Source: Chlorokybus atmophyticus (lineage: Eukaryota; Streptophyta; Chlorokybophyceae; Chlorokybales; Chlorokybaceae). Taken from it: DNA of 64,000 nucleotides. The DNA is taken from assembly GCA_009103225.1 (NCBI GenBank), contig RHPI01000026.1, forward strand, positions 487,780-551,779, in the 5' to 3' direction. The translations under genes and the position numbers were made by a program. Within the stretch, counting starts at the first letter, position 1, and each line of letters begins with the position of its first letter. A model generated the notes under the pieces. It had not been told where the DNA came from, did no database searches, and saw nothing but the letters and a program-made list of their open reading frames with translations. Of this stretch, positions 29,145 through 42,626 are shown piece by piece.

Positions 29145-32100
29145 ATGAGGAGTATGGCCCCCCATGCCGACGTGGGGTCGCCTCTCAGGGAGATTGATGG
29201 CAATAGGGGGGACTTGCTGCCGGGGCCTGGGCAGGCGGCGGCGGCGACGGCGACGACGCCGTCCAAGACCCCTTTGAGGAGGACTGGTAGACCAGCTGAG
29301 CTCGTGCGTGTCAATGACGACGAGGCCGAGAGGGCGCAGGCTCGGCTCGCTCGCCGCCGCTCTAGCGCCGCCAATGCGCAGGCCCGCCTCGCCGCCTCTC
29401 TGGACGAGCAGCAGATACGCGACTTGTACGCCAACTGCATCAAGCTTGCCTCTGAGAATGTAAGCTGGATGAGATTTGCAGTGCTTAATGCACTTGACAT
29501 GTAAAGGCACACTTGCGCCGAGTGTTCCTTACAACAAGAGCACCACAACTGTAGCACTGCATGCGTTTGTAGCTAAACGCAAGGGCATTGATGATAAATA
29601 ACTTCCTTTATGCTTTTGAGTTCACGCACGTTTGTAGAGGCAGCATGGTTATTTGTTGACGACTACATGTGCAAACTTTGTGGACATTGAGTGTCTTCTT
29701 GCGTATGGTTCAGCAAACAGTTGCAATGAGTTTACTCGTGTTGTTGTGAGCTTGAAGCTTTACACAAGCTCGTAGGGCTGTCGCAGAAACAGCTTGAAGG
29801 TTGTCTAAAGTTACACTTTTTTTTCTTGTTACGAACTTTATGACTTGAAGTGCAAAGGCGCATGCACTGTATTCATACACGACCCTTGAAGTTCGAGGGT
29901 GGTGGTCATGGACAACACAAATCATGAGTTACCAAAGGGTGAGTTGGTTGCCTGACGAGTGTTTTGTCAATCGCAGAAAATAAACCAGAAGAACACATGG
30001 GGGCTGCAGCTGATCGACCACATGCATGACATCGTGAAGGGAGAGGACGAGGTGGACGATACAAACTTCCAGAAGGTATGTAATCGGTCGTTAGATTAAG
30101 TCTGCAGTACTGTAGTCATGCAAGAGAAAGAGCATTGATGTCTTTTTAGGCGAGTTGCACGTTGGACGCCGGTGTCAAGATCTACTCCTACCGAGTTGAC
30201 TCTGTACACGCGGAAACCTACAAAGTGCTGGGAGGCTTGAACCGAACAGCTGCACCTGAAGAAGAGAAGAGTATGTTGTTGTGGTGAAGTTGCCGCACAA
30301 CGCACAATGCAACAACAAGTATAAAACTATTCCCATGATACCCACTTGTGTGTGCGCGCGTCTGTGCACACAAGCGCACGCGCGTGTGTTTGTTTGCTGC
30401 CGAGCACATACTGGTATGCGTGCAGTGCTGTATCGCTGGTGAAGGGATGTTATTCAGCTGTGCTTTAATCTGTTGCTTGCAGATAATGGTGCGGAGAAGG
30501 TCAGCGATGATGACGATGATGATAACAATGGATCGCAAAAAGAGAAGCGCAAAAGAGGAGAGGTAGGGTTGGTTGGCAGCATACCTGCGTGGGTTGCATT
30601 CTGTGCCTGCCTTTGGGTGCATGTCCTGAATATGCGCTTTGTCGCAGTCGCTCACACCGTCATCAACGCTGGAGACATTTGAGGCTCTTAACGTCAAACG
30701 ATTTGATGGTACGCTGTGTTAGTGTCACTGCCAATCTTGTGCCGCTACTGTGCCTTACTTCATTATTGTTGACAGCTGCCTGTCTTGTGGACCCGCTGTT
30801 CCACAAGATGTCCGCGCAATTTGACGAAGGGGGCGCTTCCGGCCTGCTGTTGCACAACCTCAGCGTGTATCGCGGTTGTGAATTGATCTTTGACTCCGAC
30901 GAAGTCATTGATGCTGTACCAGAAACAAGCACTGCAGAGCCGCAGGATGCCACAATCGTGTTGCCTGCTTCCATCGTGGGTACGATCATAATACTTTGTT
31001 GCATTGGATTGTGCACTTTGTGAAGCTGCTACTTGTGCGCTAATTGACATGCTTTTGTAGAGGACTGGCGGAAGGCGTGCGCGGCGATGCACGACAAAGA
31101 GATCTGTCCAACATTGAGACACATCAAGCGGCTTTTGGGCGAAGAAAGTGCTGCGCAGCGAGTGGTGCTTGACGTGGACCCGCCATCATCGCCACGGTTG
31201 GCAGGAGAGGCTTCCGCAGGTGGACCTAGCGATGACGAGGATGACAGTGACGTTGTCAACCCAATGCAGAGCAGTTTTGAGCCCATTGAGTATGGCGATG
31301 TGAATAATGTGGACTTTGGAGACTGGTCGGGTGCCAACTTGGCTGCCAGCGACAGCGATCCTGAGGTGAGCACAGTGTGTATGCGCGCGTGTGTGCATCT
31401 GTATCTGTGTATTACGCGTGCGTGCGTGCGTGTGTGCGTACGTATGTGTATCTTCAGTGGTGGTTGGGGTTGTTGTATATTGCTTAAAGTAAGAAGTCAA
31501 CAGTGTTTGTACCAACTGACATTGTTGCAGCCTGGAGGCCCTGCGGAGGATCAGCCGCAAGTTGCAGGGGAGTGGAGTTTTGGTGGTGGCAATGGTGGTG
31601 CTGCTGAACAGACTGCAGCAGACTGGCTGCTTGCGCCGTTGCAGAAGGCTCCGCAAGCTTGGGCCGGAGCAGCGCACTGGCGATTCCGCACCCGTCCACC
31701 ACCAGGTGACTTTATGCACGCAATGTTGACTCTTGTTTGCATACCATTTTGCAATGTCAACAGAAAAGCGTCGCAGCTTTGCTTGTTGTAGTGGTGTGTG
31801 CATTGATGAACAGTTCTTTTTTTCTTGCAGCTGCTGCGCAACAAGAACAGCTTGCAAAGCCCCGTGCGAAGAAAAGGACCCGATGCGGCCCGTTGATAGA
31901 CTTCGGCAACCTGCCAGAGCTACCAGAAGATGCCTTTCAGCGCGCGCGGCGGTGCGTCTTTCGATGGCACACAAGTCCCTGCTCGCTTGTTGTGTTGTAA
32001 CTTGCAATGGACTGATCGTTGGATTGCACAAACAGTGCTGCAGACATCAGCCTTACCTCCTCCAGAGAGACGGCTGCACCTACACTCCTGCCTGTGGACC

Positions 32101-33031
32101 TACAGTACACAGCCGCAAACCTATCAAGGCTGTTTCTCAAGCCGAATGCTCCGGTATGCACTGCGATGCATTGGCTCATTAAACGGAACAGTAAAACAGC
32201 GCCCATGTCTGCGATTGGTTTACTGACTTTTTGTGTGTTGCCATTGGCAGCTGGCTTTCTTGAAGGCAGCGGACAAATCGGGTGTGGACAATAGCCATGG
32301 AGAAGGTAGCATATCTTGTGTGACTTGTGTGCGGCTTTCAGAGCATGCTATATAGCTGTCATGTACTGGAATACTTGGTACATTGCGTGTGTACATGACT
32401 GCGGTTTTGTCTAGCAGAAATGTTGGGTGGTGCTCTGGGTGGCAACTATGACGGCGGTGACGATGATGATGTTGATGACCACGACGGGTGGGCTGGGGAC
32501 GGCATGGGGTATGTTGGGGACTTTGGTCCCGCAGAAAGCTCGGATGTTGTTGATGAGGCAGCATCGGAACTCATCGAGCAGCCTCGCCGCGTCAATAAGA
32601 TTGAAGTACCATACGCAAGGGCAGCCAAACAGGTGGACGTGCGTGCCTTGAAACACATTCTCTGGCAGCGGCTTGAGTTCCTTGCCAGTGAAGATGATGA
32701 GGTATCCACATTCACTACAGGGCTTGACAGTCCATCATTGTGCACACGCACACACGCACATGCACACACATGCATGTGCACACGCGCACCCACCCACCAT
32801 ACACCTGCGTATGTGCTTGACTCACAGGAGGAAGGTGAGCTTGAGCAAGGCGCCACCTCTTTCAGAAGGCTGCTCGCAGGATTGCCTGAGCGCAACGCGG
32901 CAGGTCGACTGCAAGACCTGTCCGTGCATCTCTGTTTTATCTGTGTGCTGCACCTGGCCAACGAGCATGGGCTTTCTATCACTGGTTGTGCATCAATGGA
33001 TGAACTGGTCATTCGCAACGTCCTGCCTTGA
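29145..33031 (+). CDS. CAPH: Condensin subunit CAP-H (kleisin, Barren homologue)
   Basis: CAP-H is the kleisin that bridges the SMC2/SMC4 heads of condensin I in mitotic chromosomes. Thirteen exons, 29145-29459, 29977-30075, 30150-30270, 30483-30562, 30648-30708, 30776-30979, 31061-31365, 31531-31705, 31831-31951, 32036-32153, 32251-32305, 32418-32701 and 32828-33031, give 713 aa. The N-terminal motifs are LYANCIKLASEN and LIDHMHDIVKGE. Then come KIYSYRVDSVHAETYKVLGG, LVDPLFHKMSAQFDEGGASG, WAGAAHWRFR, and the C-terminal RRVNKIEVPYARAAKQVDV and FICVLHLANEHGLSI (winged helix). All are hallmarks of Cnd2/Barren. ATG 29154 in the same frame is an alternative start. Acidic Asp/Glu-rich linkers match the family. 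Divergent from the PAQR gene. Confidence 0.95.
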
Positions 33032-33639
33032 TTGACCTCCAGCCAGTCTGGTAGTTTTGTACATTTAGCCAGTTGGCGCTGCCGTCCTTCATAGAGGTCC
33101 AACATCTGCTGTAAATAGCCGGGGCATTCAGATAGGAGATGTCCTCAGTATGTTATTATGTCTTACTATACAGCTACTGATTTACACCTTGGCAACGGCT
33201 GCCATAGGACCATGCAGAATTGTCTATATATGCTGTTCGTGGGATGACTACGATGCATACCCGATGCTACAATCAAGTTACGAGTAAACAGGCCTAGCGA
33301 CTTTGCACGCAATGCAATATCGCTGTAGGCTAAGCATGGCTAGAATCCAACAGTGTGACGGTGCAAAACACAGCTGCTGTGAGTGATGTCATGCATGTCT
33401 ACAACTACTGGCAGCATATCCTGTACAACTCGCAGTAGTCGTTTGTCATAGATGCGCCAAGCCCACCATATTTCCAACAGTCTTTGATGTCCTTTTTCCG
33501 TTTTCACACAAATGCACATAGCCAGTTGCAAGCCCCGCGCAACGCAATGGCAGCCCGATGACTGCAACGCACAATGCCAACGCCAGTTCTTCCGACAGGG
33601 CACACACCCATACCAACGAGACAGAGCTTCGCACATCTG
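33032..33639. other. Convergent 3' region CAP-H / ABCI11
   Basis: About 600 bp. A tgtaa (an algal-type poly-A signal) occurs about 80 bp after the CAP-H stop. Nothing else seen. Confidence 0.45.
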
Positions 33640-36094
33640 TCACGACGCCGGCCATGGCTCTGGCTGCAACATGCCCCCCGGCTGCATGCGCCAGGCCTGG
33701 TCTACCAGCGGGGTCAGCTCGCGCAGGTCGTGGGACACGACCAGCACCGTGCAGTGGCTCTTTAGAGCCATCAGCAGCTGCACGACCTCTTTTCGCACGC
33801 GCCAGTCGAGTCCTGCAATGCCGCATCCAGCCATTAATGCAACGAGATAAATACATGCCACACATGCGCACTGTACAATTATGTAGCATTTGATCACGAA
33901 CGTGCATGCATGTACGATATGCAATCGTTGCACAGGTATATGCATGTTTACAAAACAGATATCTCATGAAAAAATGGTCGTACACGTTGTGGTGGTAATC
34001 CTAGTAGCACAAGTTCCAGTGCAACCAGGCTTGCAAGGATGATAGGCCCGCACCTGCCAGGGGCTCATCGAGGAGGAGTATGCTCGGCCCTCTCACGAGT
34101 TGAACGGCGAGCGCCAGCCGCCGCTTGTAGCCGTCGCTAAGAGCGCGGGGGCTGGTGTCAAAAGCCAAATTTTGCAGGCCTGTCGCCTCCGCAGCCGCCT
34201 GCACAACATTGCAGCACACATTTGTAAGGGTGTGCGCTCGTGTATACATACATACTGGTGCTGGTGCACATGTATGCGTGAGTGCGTGCACATGTATGTA
34301 CATGTTTATATGTGCATGGGTGTGAGCGCAGGTGTGTGCACACGCGTGCGTGTGCACGCACCAGCTGCCTGTGCGCTCATGCATGTTTGTGTGTATGTGT
34401 ACCTGCAATTTAGCGATGACAGGAGGCTGGGTAATGACCGTTCTGGGCGACACCGGCCACAGCAGTTCCTCTATCAACGTGTTGCACAGGAAGTGGCGCT
34501 CCGGAAACTGCCGCCAAAATCAAGCAAGCACTGTTTCAGCTTGGGGCAGCAGTCTGCAAAACAGAGACGCACATGCCATGTTGGCAGCAAAACAGCAAAC
34601 AAAGAGAGTTGATTAAAGCAACCATTTGGACGGCATATGTCACAAGCATGAGAAAACACAACGCCTGCACGTGCGCCCAGCTTGATCATATCTGCAGTCC
34701 AATCAACCAGAGCTTGACAGAAACTCAATCAGGGCATACAACTCACAGCCATACGCGTTGTTATGGACGCATGCAACCCACACACACCCACACACGCATG
34801 CGCACGCATGTACACTGGCATGCGGCGCGCGCACACGCACATGCAACTGCATGTTTGCACACTTGTGCATGCAAACCAACGCATGCGTGCATACTTGCAT
34901 GTCAACCCACCTGAAAGACAAGGCCGACATGGGTTTGCAGCGCTTTGGTGTCGGCGGGGCGGCCCTCCAGCAGAACCTGGCCGGCGGTGGGAGAGGTCAG
35001 ACCGGCCAGCAGCTGCAACAGCGTCGACTTGCCCGAACCTGACCGACCGACAATCAACCCGAGCTGACCGCGCTGCAGCTGCAAGCTCACCTGCACAGTG
35101 GTGAAGCTCAAATTGTGTGTTTCATTGTGGGTTGACTGTAGTTGTTGACTTCGTTCGGTATGTTTATATCTTGTCGTTCATTGGGCAACGAGACCAGTCA
35201 AAGTAGTGATGTAACAAAACTCACATCAAGCAAGCACTTACAAAGATGAAAGATGGTCAAACAAGACAAGCGATATACACAGTGTACTGTATAGGACACA
35301 TCATCACGTAACTGGTATACTCACCACACACAAGCAGCATGCCAGCCAAGTGACAAATTGTGAACGTTATGCAACTGACTGAGTTTGTGAAAGATAAAAC
35401 AAAGCACTACTGCAGTTATGAACGCTAAAAACCAACTAGGTCACATGCACACACTCACTTTTTGCAGTATAGGTGCGGCGGATCCCGCAGGCTGGAAGCT
35501 CAAGTCTCGCGCATCCAGCAGCGGGGGCGCTGCTTGCTGCCTGTCACCCTCGTGCTGCTGCTGGTCTCTCCGCCTGTCTGGTATGGTCTGCTCATCAGGC
35601 CGGACCGCAGCTCCAGCAGCCAAAACCCGCAACCTGGAAATAAAAGCTAGAACACTAAGTCCTCTATAAAAGGACAGTCATTCCTCTGTGCACATGTTGC
35701 TGCAGTACTTGTGGTTGTCGATGTGAAACACACATGATGATGACAAACTCTGTCTGTCCAGCATGAGGCAACGGAAGCATGCAACGCACACAGTAATGAG
35801 TGTAGTATGCCCGCATGCCACTAATCTTTGCTCTGTACGCAAAGACCAGTTGCATGTAAGCACGAGCCTACCCCACTATACCAGCAGTGTCCGCACGCAC
35901 ACGCACCTTGCCTTGGAAGGCGGTCTACCAGGCCAACCGCAGTGCTGCCACTGCCTGCCTGCACCTCCCCCACCTCCCAACTGCACCCTTCCAAACCTCG
36001 CCGACAACGACGAGGGAGCTGACATCGACGAGGACGACGATAAGCAGGACACCACCATACTCACCGCCGTCGTCCCCACCGCCGTCGCCGCCAT
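33640..36094 (-). CDS. ABCI11: Plastid ABC ATPase, ABCI11/NAP14-like
   Basis: This is a soluble ABC ATP-binding subunit of the plant non-intrinsic type, related to bacterial cobalt/energy-coupling ATPases. In Arabidopsis the homologue is linked to plastid metal homeostasis. Six exons, 36094-35907, 35633-35459, 35090-34911, 34507-34403, 34198-34054 and 33812-33640, give 321 aa. Residues 1 to about 60 are Ser/Ala/Arg-rich, like a transit peptide. The ATPase domain shows Walker [11 protein letters not shown]-loop [13 protein letters not shown], signature [16 protein letters not shown], Walker [14 protein letters not shown] and H-loop [11 protein letters not shown]. The C terminus [11 protein letters not shown] is specific to this subfamily. 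No membrane subunit lies nearby. Its start is 154 bp from that of ThrRS. Confidence 0.9.
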
Positions 36095-36248
36095 GCTGCA
36101 GCAGCTACTTGCAGCCACACTTGAGTTAAGTTGAGGCGAAGCTTAGGGTAGACCTTGGCGTTCAAGCCAGCGGCGGCGGCGGCGGCGGCGGTGGTGGAGA
36201 AGGAGGGGTTGGAGGTGGCAAACGAGGGAACACTTACTGCTTGGCAGC
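36095..36248. promoter_or_regulatory. Compact bidirectional promoter ABCI11 / ThrRS
   Basis: Only 154 bp separate two divergent start codons. A GGC triplet tract lies near 36171-36193. Confidence 0.55.
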
Positions 36249-39200
36249 ATGGTGGAGGACGCTGCAGCTACCGCCGCCATGGCGGCGGTGTCCATCTCCA
36301 AGGACAGGGCGGACATGAAGGACAAGGACTGTGCGCACCGCATCAAGATGTTTGAGGCGCTGCAGGTGGGTGCTTAAAGCATGTTGAGGGAGCGTGTTGC
36401 GTTTAGAAGCTAATCAGGGTTTTGTACATACATTGGCGTTCGGCTGCACCTCATTCTGAAATGCCTGAAGCCCAATGCTTTCCTCGCTCACAATGCCGTA
36501 GACAATGCCAACGTCTCGAGAGAAACACAACATTGATCCTGACGTATGCATGCAATCCAGCTACCTAGCTTAGCTCACTGGCATTATCTCAAGCATGAAC
36601 TTGCTACATTGTGCTCTTGCCTATGTTGCAATGCACCAGAACCATTATCATCAGCTGGTAACAGTTGCGCTAGGCAAGCACTGTCATTGCACCGATTGTG
36701 TATATCTTCAACAGCAGTTGTCAACCGTTCAACTGTTTGCATTGCATTGCAATTCCTCTTTTTCTCCTTCAGATCGAGCAGGCAGCGCAAAGGGAGGCCA
36801 AGGGCGGCGCATTGATAAAGATCACAATGCCGGACGGGTCGGTGCGTGAGGGCAAGGCGTGGCTGACTTCGCCAATGGACATTGCACGCGAGATCAGTCA
36901 GGGCCTTGCGAACAACGCCCTCATCGCACGCGTGGACGACACCCTCTGGGACATGGCGCGGCCACTTGAAAAAGTGTGTATGTGTGTGGTGTTGTTAACT
37001 CACGTTGCGCCTGTCGTGCGCATGCAAGCAGTGCGCGGTATGGTTTTCCGTGATGGGAATGTGCTTGTGTGCATGCATGAGGATGGGAGTTTGAGTTGGT
37101 GCATGTTTGCATTGACAACTGTGTGAGTCTATATGTAATCATACGTATGAACACGCGTTCAAGCATGAATATGTGTACACGCCCCCAGCTAATTGCGTAC
37201 ATACACGTAGGTGTATGTACATATGCACGTTTTGAGGGGGTGCTCGAAGGCGCACAAGTACACACACTGTAACTTCACACACAGATGTTTGGTTACGGTC
37301 GTCAATCAACATGCGTCATGCAGTCAGTACGGTAGCTGAAGGAATGGCGGTTTGCAGTACAGGTTGTTGGTCTTGTTCAAACACAGTTGCCCTTCGCAGG
37401 ATTGTCACCTCAAGATCTTCAACTTCGACGCAGATGAAGGCCGCGACACTTTTTGGCATAGCTCCGCTCACATCCTTGGTATGGCTTTTTGGCTTTAGTA
37501 TTCAACATGTTAATACACACTTGCATACTATCTGGGTGGCTATCTGATGAGCGCATGTCCATAGGTGAGGCTCTTGAACGAGAGTACAAGTGTGACTTGT
37601 GCATCGGCCCATGCACAACGCGTGGGGAAGGTTTCTACTATGATGCCTATTATGATGGCATGTCTATGAGCGAAAACAACTACGCTGCAATTGAGAAACA
37701 GATATCAGCAGTTGTCAAAGTAAGACCATCATATGATGAGCAGGCCACGTGTCGAAACTTTGTGTTGGTGTGTGCGGTATGTATGTAACAAGCAATAATG
37801 TGGTGTGCGACAACAGGAAAAGCAGAGTTTTGAGCGCATAGAAGTGACCCGCGAACAGGCGAAAGAGATGTTCCAGTTCAATCCGTTCAAAGTTGAGATC
37901 ATCAATGAGTTGCCGGAAGCCGCCACCATCACGGTTTACCGCTGCGGCACCCTTGTTGACTTGTGCCGAGGGCCGCATATCCCGAACACTGCGCTGGTGA
38001 AAGCTTTTGCTTGCCAAAAGGTGAGCCTTGTTGGAATCGAATCTCCAGTTTAATCGACTGTCTATTGTTGGACAAACTCGCAAACAACAGCAAGCATTGG
38101 TCATACCAGTTAAAAGCATTGGCAGACAACGCTCAACGGGTATAAAGCTCCTGATGTCCACGAAGTCAGCAACCCAAAGCAGTTTTAGAAGCAAAGTCGG
38201 TTGCCTGTGTTGATTGGAATGTTCTGCAAACTGGCACTGGTTGTGTGATACTGATAATGGTAGCTGTACACTAGAGGTTGTTTTGCCACACTTTGCAACA
38301 TACAGGTGTCTGCGAGCTACTGGCGCGGCAAAGCCGATCGTGAGACGTTGCAGCGGGTGTACGGCATCTCCTTTCCCGACTCCAAAAAGCTCAAAGAGTA
38401 CTTGGCCATGCTTGAAGAAGCGAAGAAGCGCGACCATAGAGTGCTTGGCACAGCACAGGAACTGTTCTTCTTCCATCCTCTCAGGTAACTGACTAGTATC
38501 TGAGTGTTATTAATCTGCCACAGAGCCTTGATGTTGCGTGTTGGTATGAAACATGTCAGTAGTTTGATAATACCTGGCAACATAGTTGATTGCTGTTGTT
38601 GACACAGCCCAGGGAGTTGCTTCTTCTTACCGCATGGTGCTCGCATCTACACCAAGTTGGTGGAGTTCATCAAGCAGGAGTACTGGAAGCGCGGGTACAC
38701 CGAAGTGGTCAGCCCGAACGTGTACAACATGAAGCTGTGGGAAATTTCCGGACACGCCGCCAACTACAAGGAGAACATGTTCTGTTTTGACGTTGAGGGC
38801 CAGGTAAGGAGTGGTACATTGTTACTGTTTTGCGAGTGTGCTTGCCTCTCGATATGTTGACTCATTGTTGTTTTGCAGGAGTTTGGCCTCAAACCCATGA
38901 ACTGTCCCGGACACTGCCTCATGTTTGATCACCGAGTCAGGTCGTATCGCGAGTTGCCCATTCGATTTGCCGACTTTGGTGTCTTGCATAGAAACGAGCT
39001 GTCCGGCGCGCTCACTGGCCTGACTCGTGTCAGGCGGTTCCAACAGGTGTGTGGTGTTGTGCACATGTTGTGTTACCAATGGTTGTCTCATGGGTGCCTG
39101 CGCATAGGACGATGCCCACATATTCTGCGCCGAGTCGCAAATCAAGCAAGAAGTGGTCGGCGTGCTGGACTTCCTCCTCAATGCGTACAACATCTTTGGC

Positions 39201-40354
39201 TTCACTTTTGAGCTGGAGCTGTCCACGGTGCGTTTCACGCAGTCTTGCACTCTCAGCTTGCCATATTACTGCCGCGAATACCACATCTACATCAGAGTGT
39301 TTCAAAAACTTTGCCTCAGTTTCTGTTTCTATACAGCGGCCAGAGAAGTATCTTGGGGAGTTGGCGGTGTGGGAGCGTGCGGAGAAGGCGCTGGCCGAGG
39401 CTCTGACTGAGTTTGGCCGCAAGTGGGAGATAAACGAGGGTGATGGCGCCTTTTACGGACCGAAGATCGACATCACCGTCTTTGATGCCCTCAAGCGCAA
39501 GTTCCAGTGCGCCACAATCCAGGTACATGTGCGCATGCGCGTGCGTGTTTGCTTGTGCTATCCCATCTTAGAAGTATCAAACTGCTCCCTGGTTCACTTC
39601 TCACCATCTTGTTAACACGCTTTTCCAGTTGGACTTCCAGCTGCCAATCCGATTCAACCTGCAATACACTTCAGAAGACGAGACTGGCAAACGAGACAGG
39701 CCGGTCATCATTCACCGCGCTATCCTTGGCTCCGTTGAGCGCATGCTCGCTATCCTCACCGAACATTACGCTGGCAAGTGGCCTTTCTGGCTGTCTCCTC
39801 GGCAGGCGATTGTTTGCCCTGTGTCGGATAAGTTCCAGGTGAGTGCCTTTTTTATGAGGTTGCATTGTGTTGTCCATACTGGATTATGTTATTACTAGCG
39901 TTGACTCCCTCTCTGTTGACTTGCAGGCTTATGCGGAAAAGGTGAAGGACCAAGTGTACGCTGCCGGCTTCCATGTAGACGTGGACTCATCCGACCGCAA
40001 GCTCCAGAAGAAGATTAGGGAGGCCCAGCTGGCGCAATATAACTACATTCTCGTTGTTGGGCAAGACGAGCAAGACAATGGCACAGTAAGTGCGCTCGTT
40101 GACACATGCGCCAAGGCAATTGTGTTAAGCAATGCCACATCACTAGCCGCGTTGCACCGGCTCCAATCAGCACTTGCACCTGTCCTATGTTCATCAGTAG
40201 GTGTTGTGTATGTACACATCTTTAACGAGTGATATATATGGGGAGGATGTTGTTGCAGGTGAACATCCGGACGCGTGACAATGTAGTGCACGGCACGCGC
40301 ACCATTGACGAGCTGCTTTCGGAGCTGAGGCAGCAGGCTGCTGACTATAAGTGA
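36249..40354 (+). CDS. THRS: Threonyl-tRNA synthetase
   Basis: This class II enzyme charges tRNA-Thr. Thirteen exons, 36249-36365, 36773-36973, 37400-37478, 37565-37719, 37817-38020, 38306-38484, 38608-38803, 38879-39046, 39108-39227, 39337-39522, 39629-39838, 39927-40085 and 40259-40354, give 689 aa. The order is TGS domain (about 60-110, [20 protein letters not shown]), editing domain with HSSAH and [11 protein letters not shown], catalytic core with motif 2 ([20 protein letters not shown]), DDAHIFC and motif 3 ([26 protein letters not shown]), and the anticodon domain ending [14 protein letters not shown]. The N terminus has no evident transit peptide, so the cytosolic (perhaps also mitochondrial) form is most likely. 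All phases agree. Confidence 0.96.
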
Positions 40355-41368
40355 CGATGAGCAAGTTGGTGTAGTGGTATTTCTGCAATTGACAACTTCC
40401 CTGGCATTGATTGCATTGACGCTGCAATCAAAGTTGCAAAGCGAATGTGCTGCACATTTCAGCATTTAAGTGCACCGCCTGTGTGCGAGTGCTGCTTTTG
40501 CATTGCTTTCGGGACAACAATCCACATTGTGGCTCACAAACAAGACTCCTATTGCTTGCAGCCCGATAGGTAACGGCTTGTTGACGACGCAGGCCTCTGG
40601 CAACACTATTGCCTAGTGGTTGTATCCGCAGCATTTGGGTGCACCGTTAGTCTGCAGCAACAATGCGCATGCCGTCTGTACCGTGAGCAAATGCACAGTG
40701 CGGATGATCTTCAAGACAGAAGAGCACTGCTCAACTCAAACGTCTGTATGCATGGCTGTAAGGTGACGTGTGCAGCTCACGCAGCACATGAAGCCCTATG
40801 CTGCGCACATTGAAAGTTCGCATCATTCTGGGCTTTGTGCAGGCGGCTGATGGCCCGCAGCAACCAAATCCATGATATAGGCATTCCAATGATGGAGAGC
40901 CAGGTGTACCACACCTCGCACGAAACTTTATGTGGCGCATTGCGCAGCAGTGCTGGCATCACACAAGCTCCATATGTCTGGCCGCTTACCATGCTGCAAC
41001 ATCCAAAACATTCAGAAAGCTTCTCATCATCCAAGCAAGTACTGTGTCGTATGAAGACACCTGAACAGCTTTGTTTACAAAACATCAACTGTGGTATGTG
41101 GTGTCACACTAGTGGTAATCTCGAGTACATTCACAATGTCACTATCGCAGTAAAGTAAGCGCGCCACAATCATTGGCTCATAGCGCTATACTCACCAACC
41201 CGCCTTCTGTGCCAACAGGGCACAAACCAACCTAACTGGTAGTAAGGCTCACTGAGCTGTGCAGCGCAGCAGAGCTTAGGCTGCACTGATGTTTTACAAT
41301 GTAAGAAACTTGCAAGGCATGCTGCAATGAATGCTGCAGCGATGGGCATTTGAGCATACCAAAGCGTC
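40355..41368. other. Convergent region ThrRS / NDUFB9
   Basis: About 1 kb without a supported gene. A hydrophobic ORF on the minus strand (41088-40777, WLSIIGMPISWIWLL) has no recognised family. Confidence 0.4.
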
Positions 41369-42452
41369 TCATTGCATCGTATGCGGCTCTCTGCCGTAGT
41401 CCTGCACGACCGTAATCTGCAAAGCCGAATGCAGCACATCAAACGATAAACTCATGCATGCACTGCAGACATTGTGAGTGTAATGCGAGCTGACCTCAGG
41501 AGGCACAGGTAGGTTGCGCTTGTATTTCGAACCTCCGGGAAATACGGGAACTGCGAAAGAAGAAACAAGATGCATCATTCAACTAATTCAACTGTATAAA
41601 CACCTTATGCAACACAACCAGCCAGCGCGTATGACGATTGACGCATGGTAAAGGAAATGCGTGCTTCAGCTGTTTATGATACGCCTTTGTCAAGTTGCCG
41701 CATGCGCAAACTTAATGCAGACATGTTGCAATAAGCTTGCACATGCGCAGCATGTTCACAAGAATGCTCACCAATGTAACGATCAGGATGGTGGAGCTCA
41801 CGAGCGCGCGTCTCGCCCTCTTCTAGAAGCCTCAAAGCCTGCGTTGGACAGCGGATCACCAACTACTTCACCGTTGCGTCTTTGATTGACTGAATTGTTT
41901 GAGCATTATTCTGTAAATGTGTGCTGACTATAAAGTGTTTGGAAGCTACTGCAGCATTGCAGCCAGGAACGTGTACTACTGTCAACACGCATCAATGCAA
42001 AAGGGGAAGGTGCTTTCTGCGATACTTGGGCATGCATGTCTCACACGAACAAATGATAACCAGCATGCCTGGTATGCTGGGCTATGGGCATAACCCACAG
42101 CCAGCATCCACCCTTCATGCAAGACACACAGGAGAGGCAATGCAGCACACAGGACAAGCAATGCGCATTTGCAAAGACCAATCAACAAGCACACAGACAT
42201 GCAAACAACATTCGCAGTTCGCATTTGACTGCAGTACATGCAGTGCTTGAGGTACATCACCTCAGCGTAAGATACGTTGCGGTTGGCCTCAAACTGCCGT
42301 CTGACGTTGGCGTGCTCCACGTAGAACACGTCCCGCTCCACACCCCAGTCGGTCACCAGCTTCAGCGCTCGCCTGTACAAGTGCATCACGCGCGTCCTGT
42401 GCGAACGCACTGCCGGCCCCACCGCCAGCGCCATCGCCGCCCCCGCCACCAT
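41369..42452 (-). CDS. NDUFB9: Complex I subunit NDUFB9 (B22, LYR-motif protein)
   Basis: This accessory subunit of mitochondrial NADH:ubiquinone oxidoreductase belongs to the LYR family, which binds acyl carrier protein. Four exons, 42452-42261, 41838-41772, 41550-41495 and 41416-41369, give 120 aa, the length of the plant protein. The LYR motif is in RVMHLYRRALKLVTDWGVER. Next come NVRRQFEANRNV, LLEEGETRARELHHPDRYIV and PVFPGGSKYKRNLPVPPE, all diagnostic. The start at 42452 is the first ATG of the open exon. Its promoter is shared with the IBA57-like gene and carries paired telo-boxes. Confidence 0.92.
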
Positions 42453-42626
42453 CGCCGCTGCCACGTGGCAGCCGATTAGGGTTTGCACCAAAACCCTAAT
42501 CTCAACCCGAAACAGCCAAGCCTGGTGTTAATCTGGATCATTTCAACAAGGTTCAGTTTGGCTGAAAGAATTGCGCAAAGGTTTGCTGTAAGCATTGAGC
42601 TTAGGCGCTTAGCGGCGGCGGGCGGG
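42453..42626. promoter_or_regulatory. Bidirectional promoter NDUFB9 / IBA57-like with palindromic telo-boxes
   Basis: In 174 bp between divergent starts, TTAGGGTTT (42476-42484) and AAACCCTAA (42491-42499) form an inverted pair. Each gene therefore sees one copy in the same orientation. Confidence 0.6.

Noticed and set aside
28610..29557. Long minus-strand ORF covering PAQR exon 1 and CAP-H exon 1
   Set aside because: Only 28855-28614 is PAQR coding sequence; the upstream part is antisense to CAP-H and precedes the likely start.
42466..42505. TTAGGGTTT/AAACCCTAA as an interstitial telomere array
   Set aside because: Only one unit in each orientation is present, so it is a promoter motif pair and not a telomeric array.
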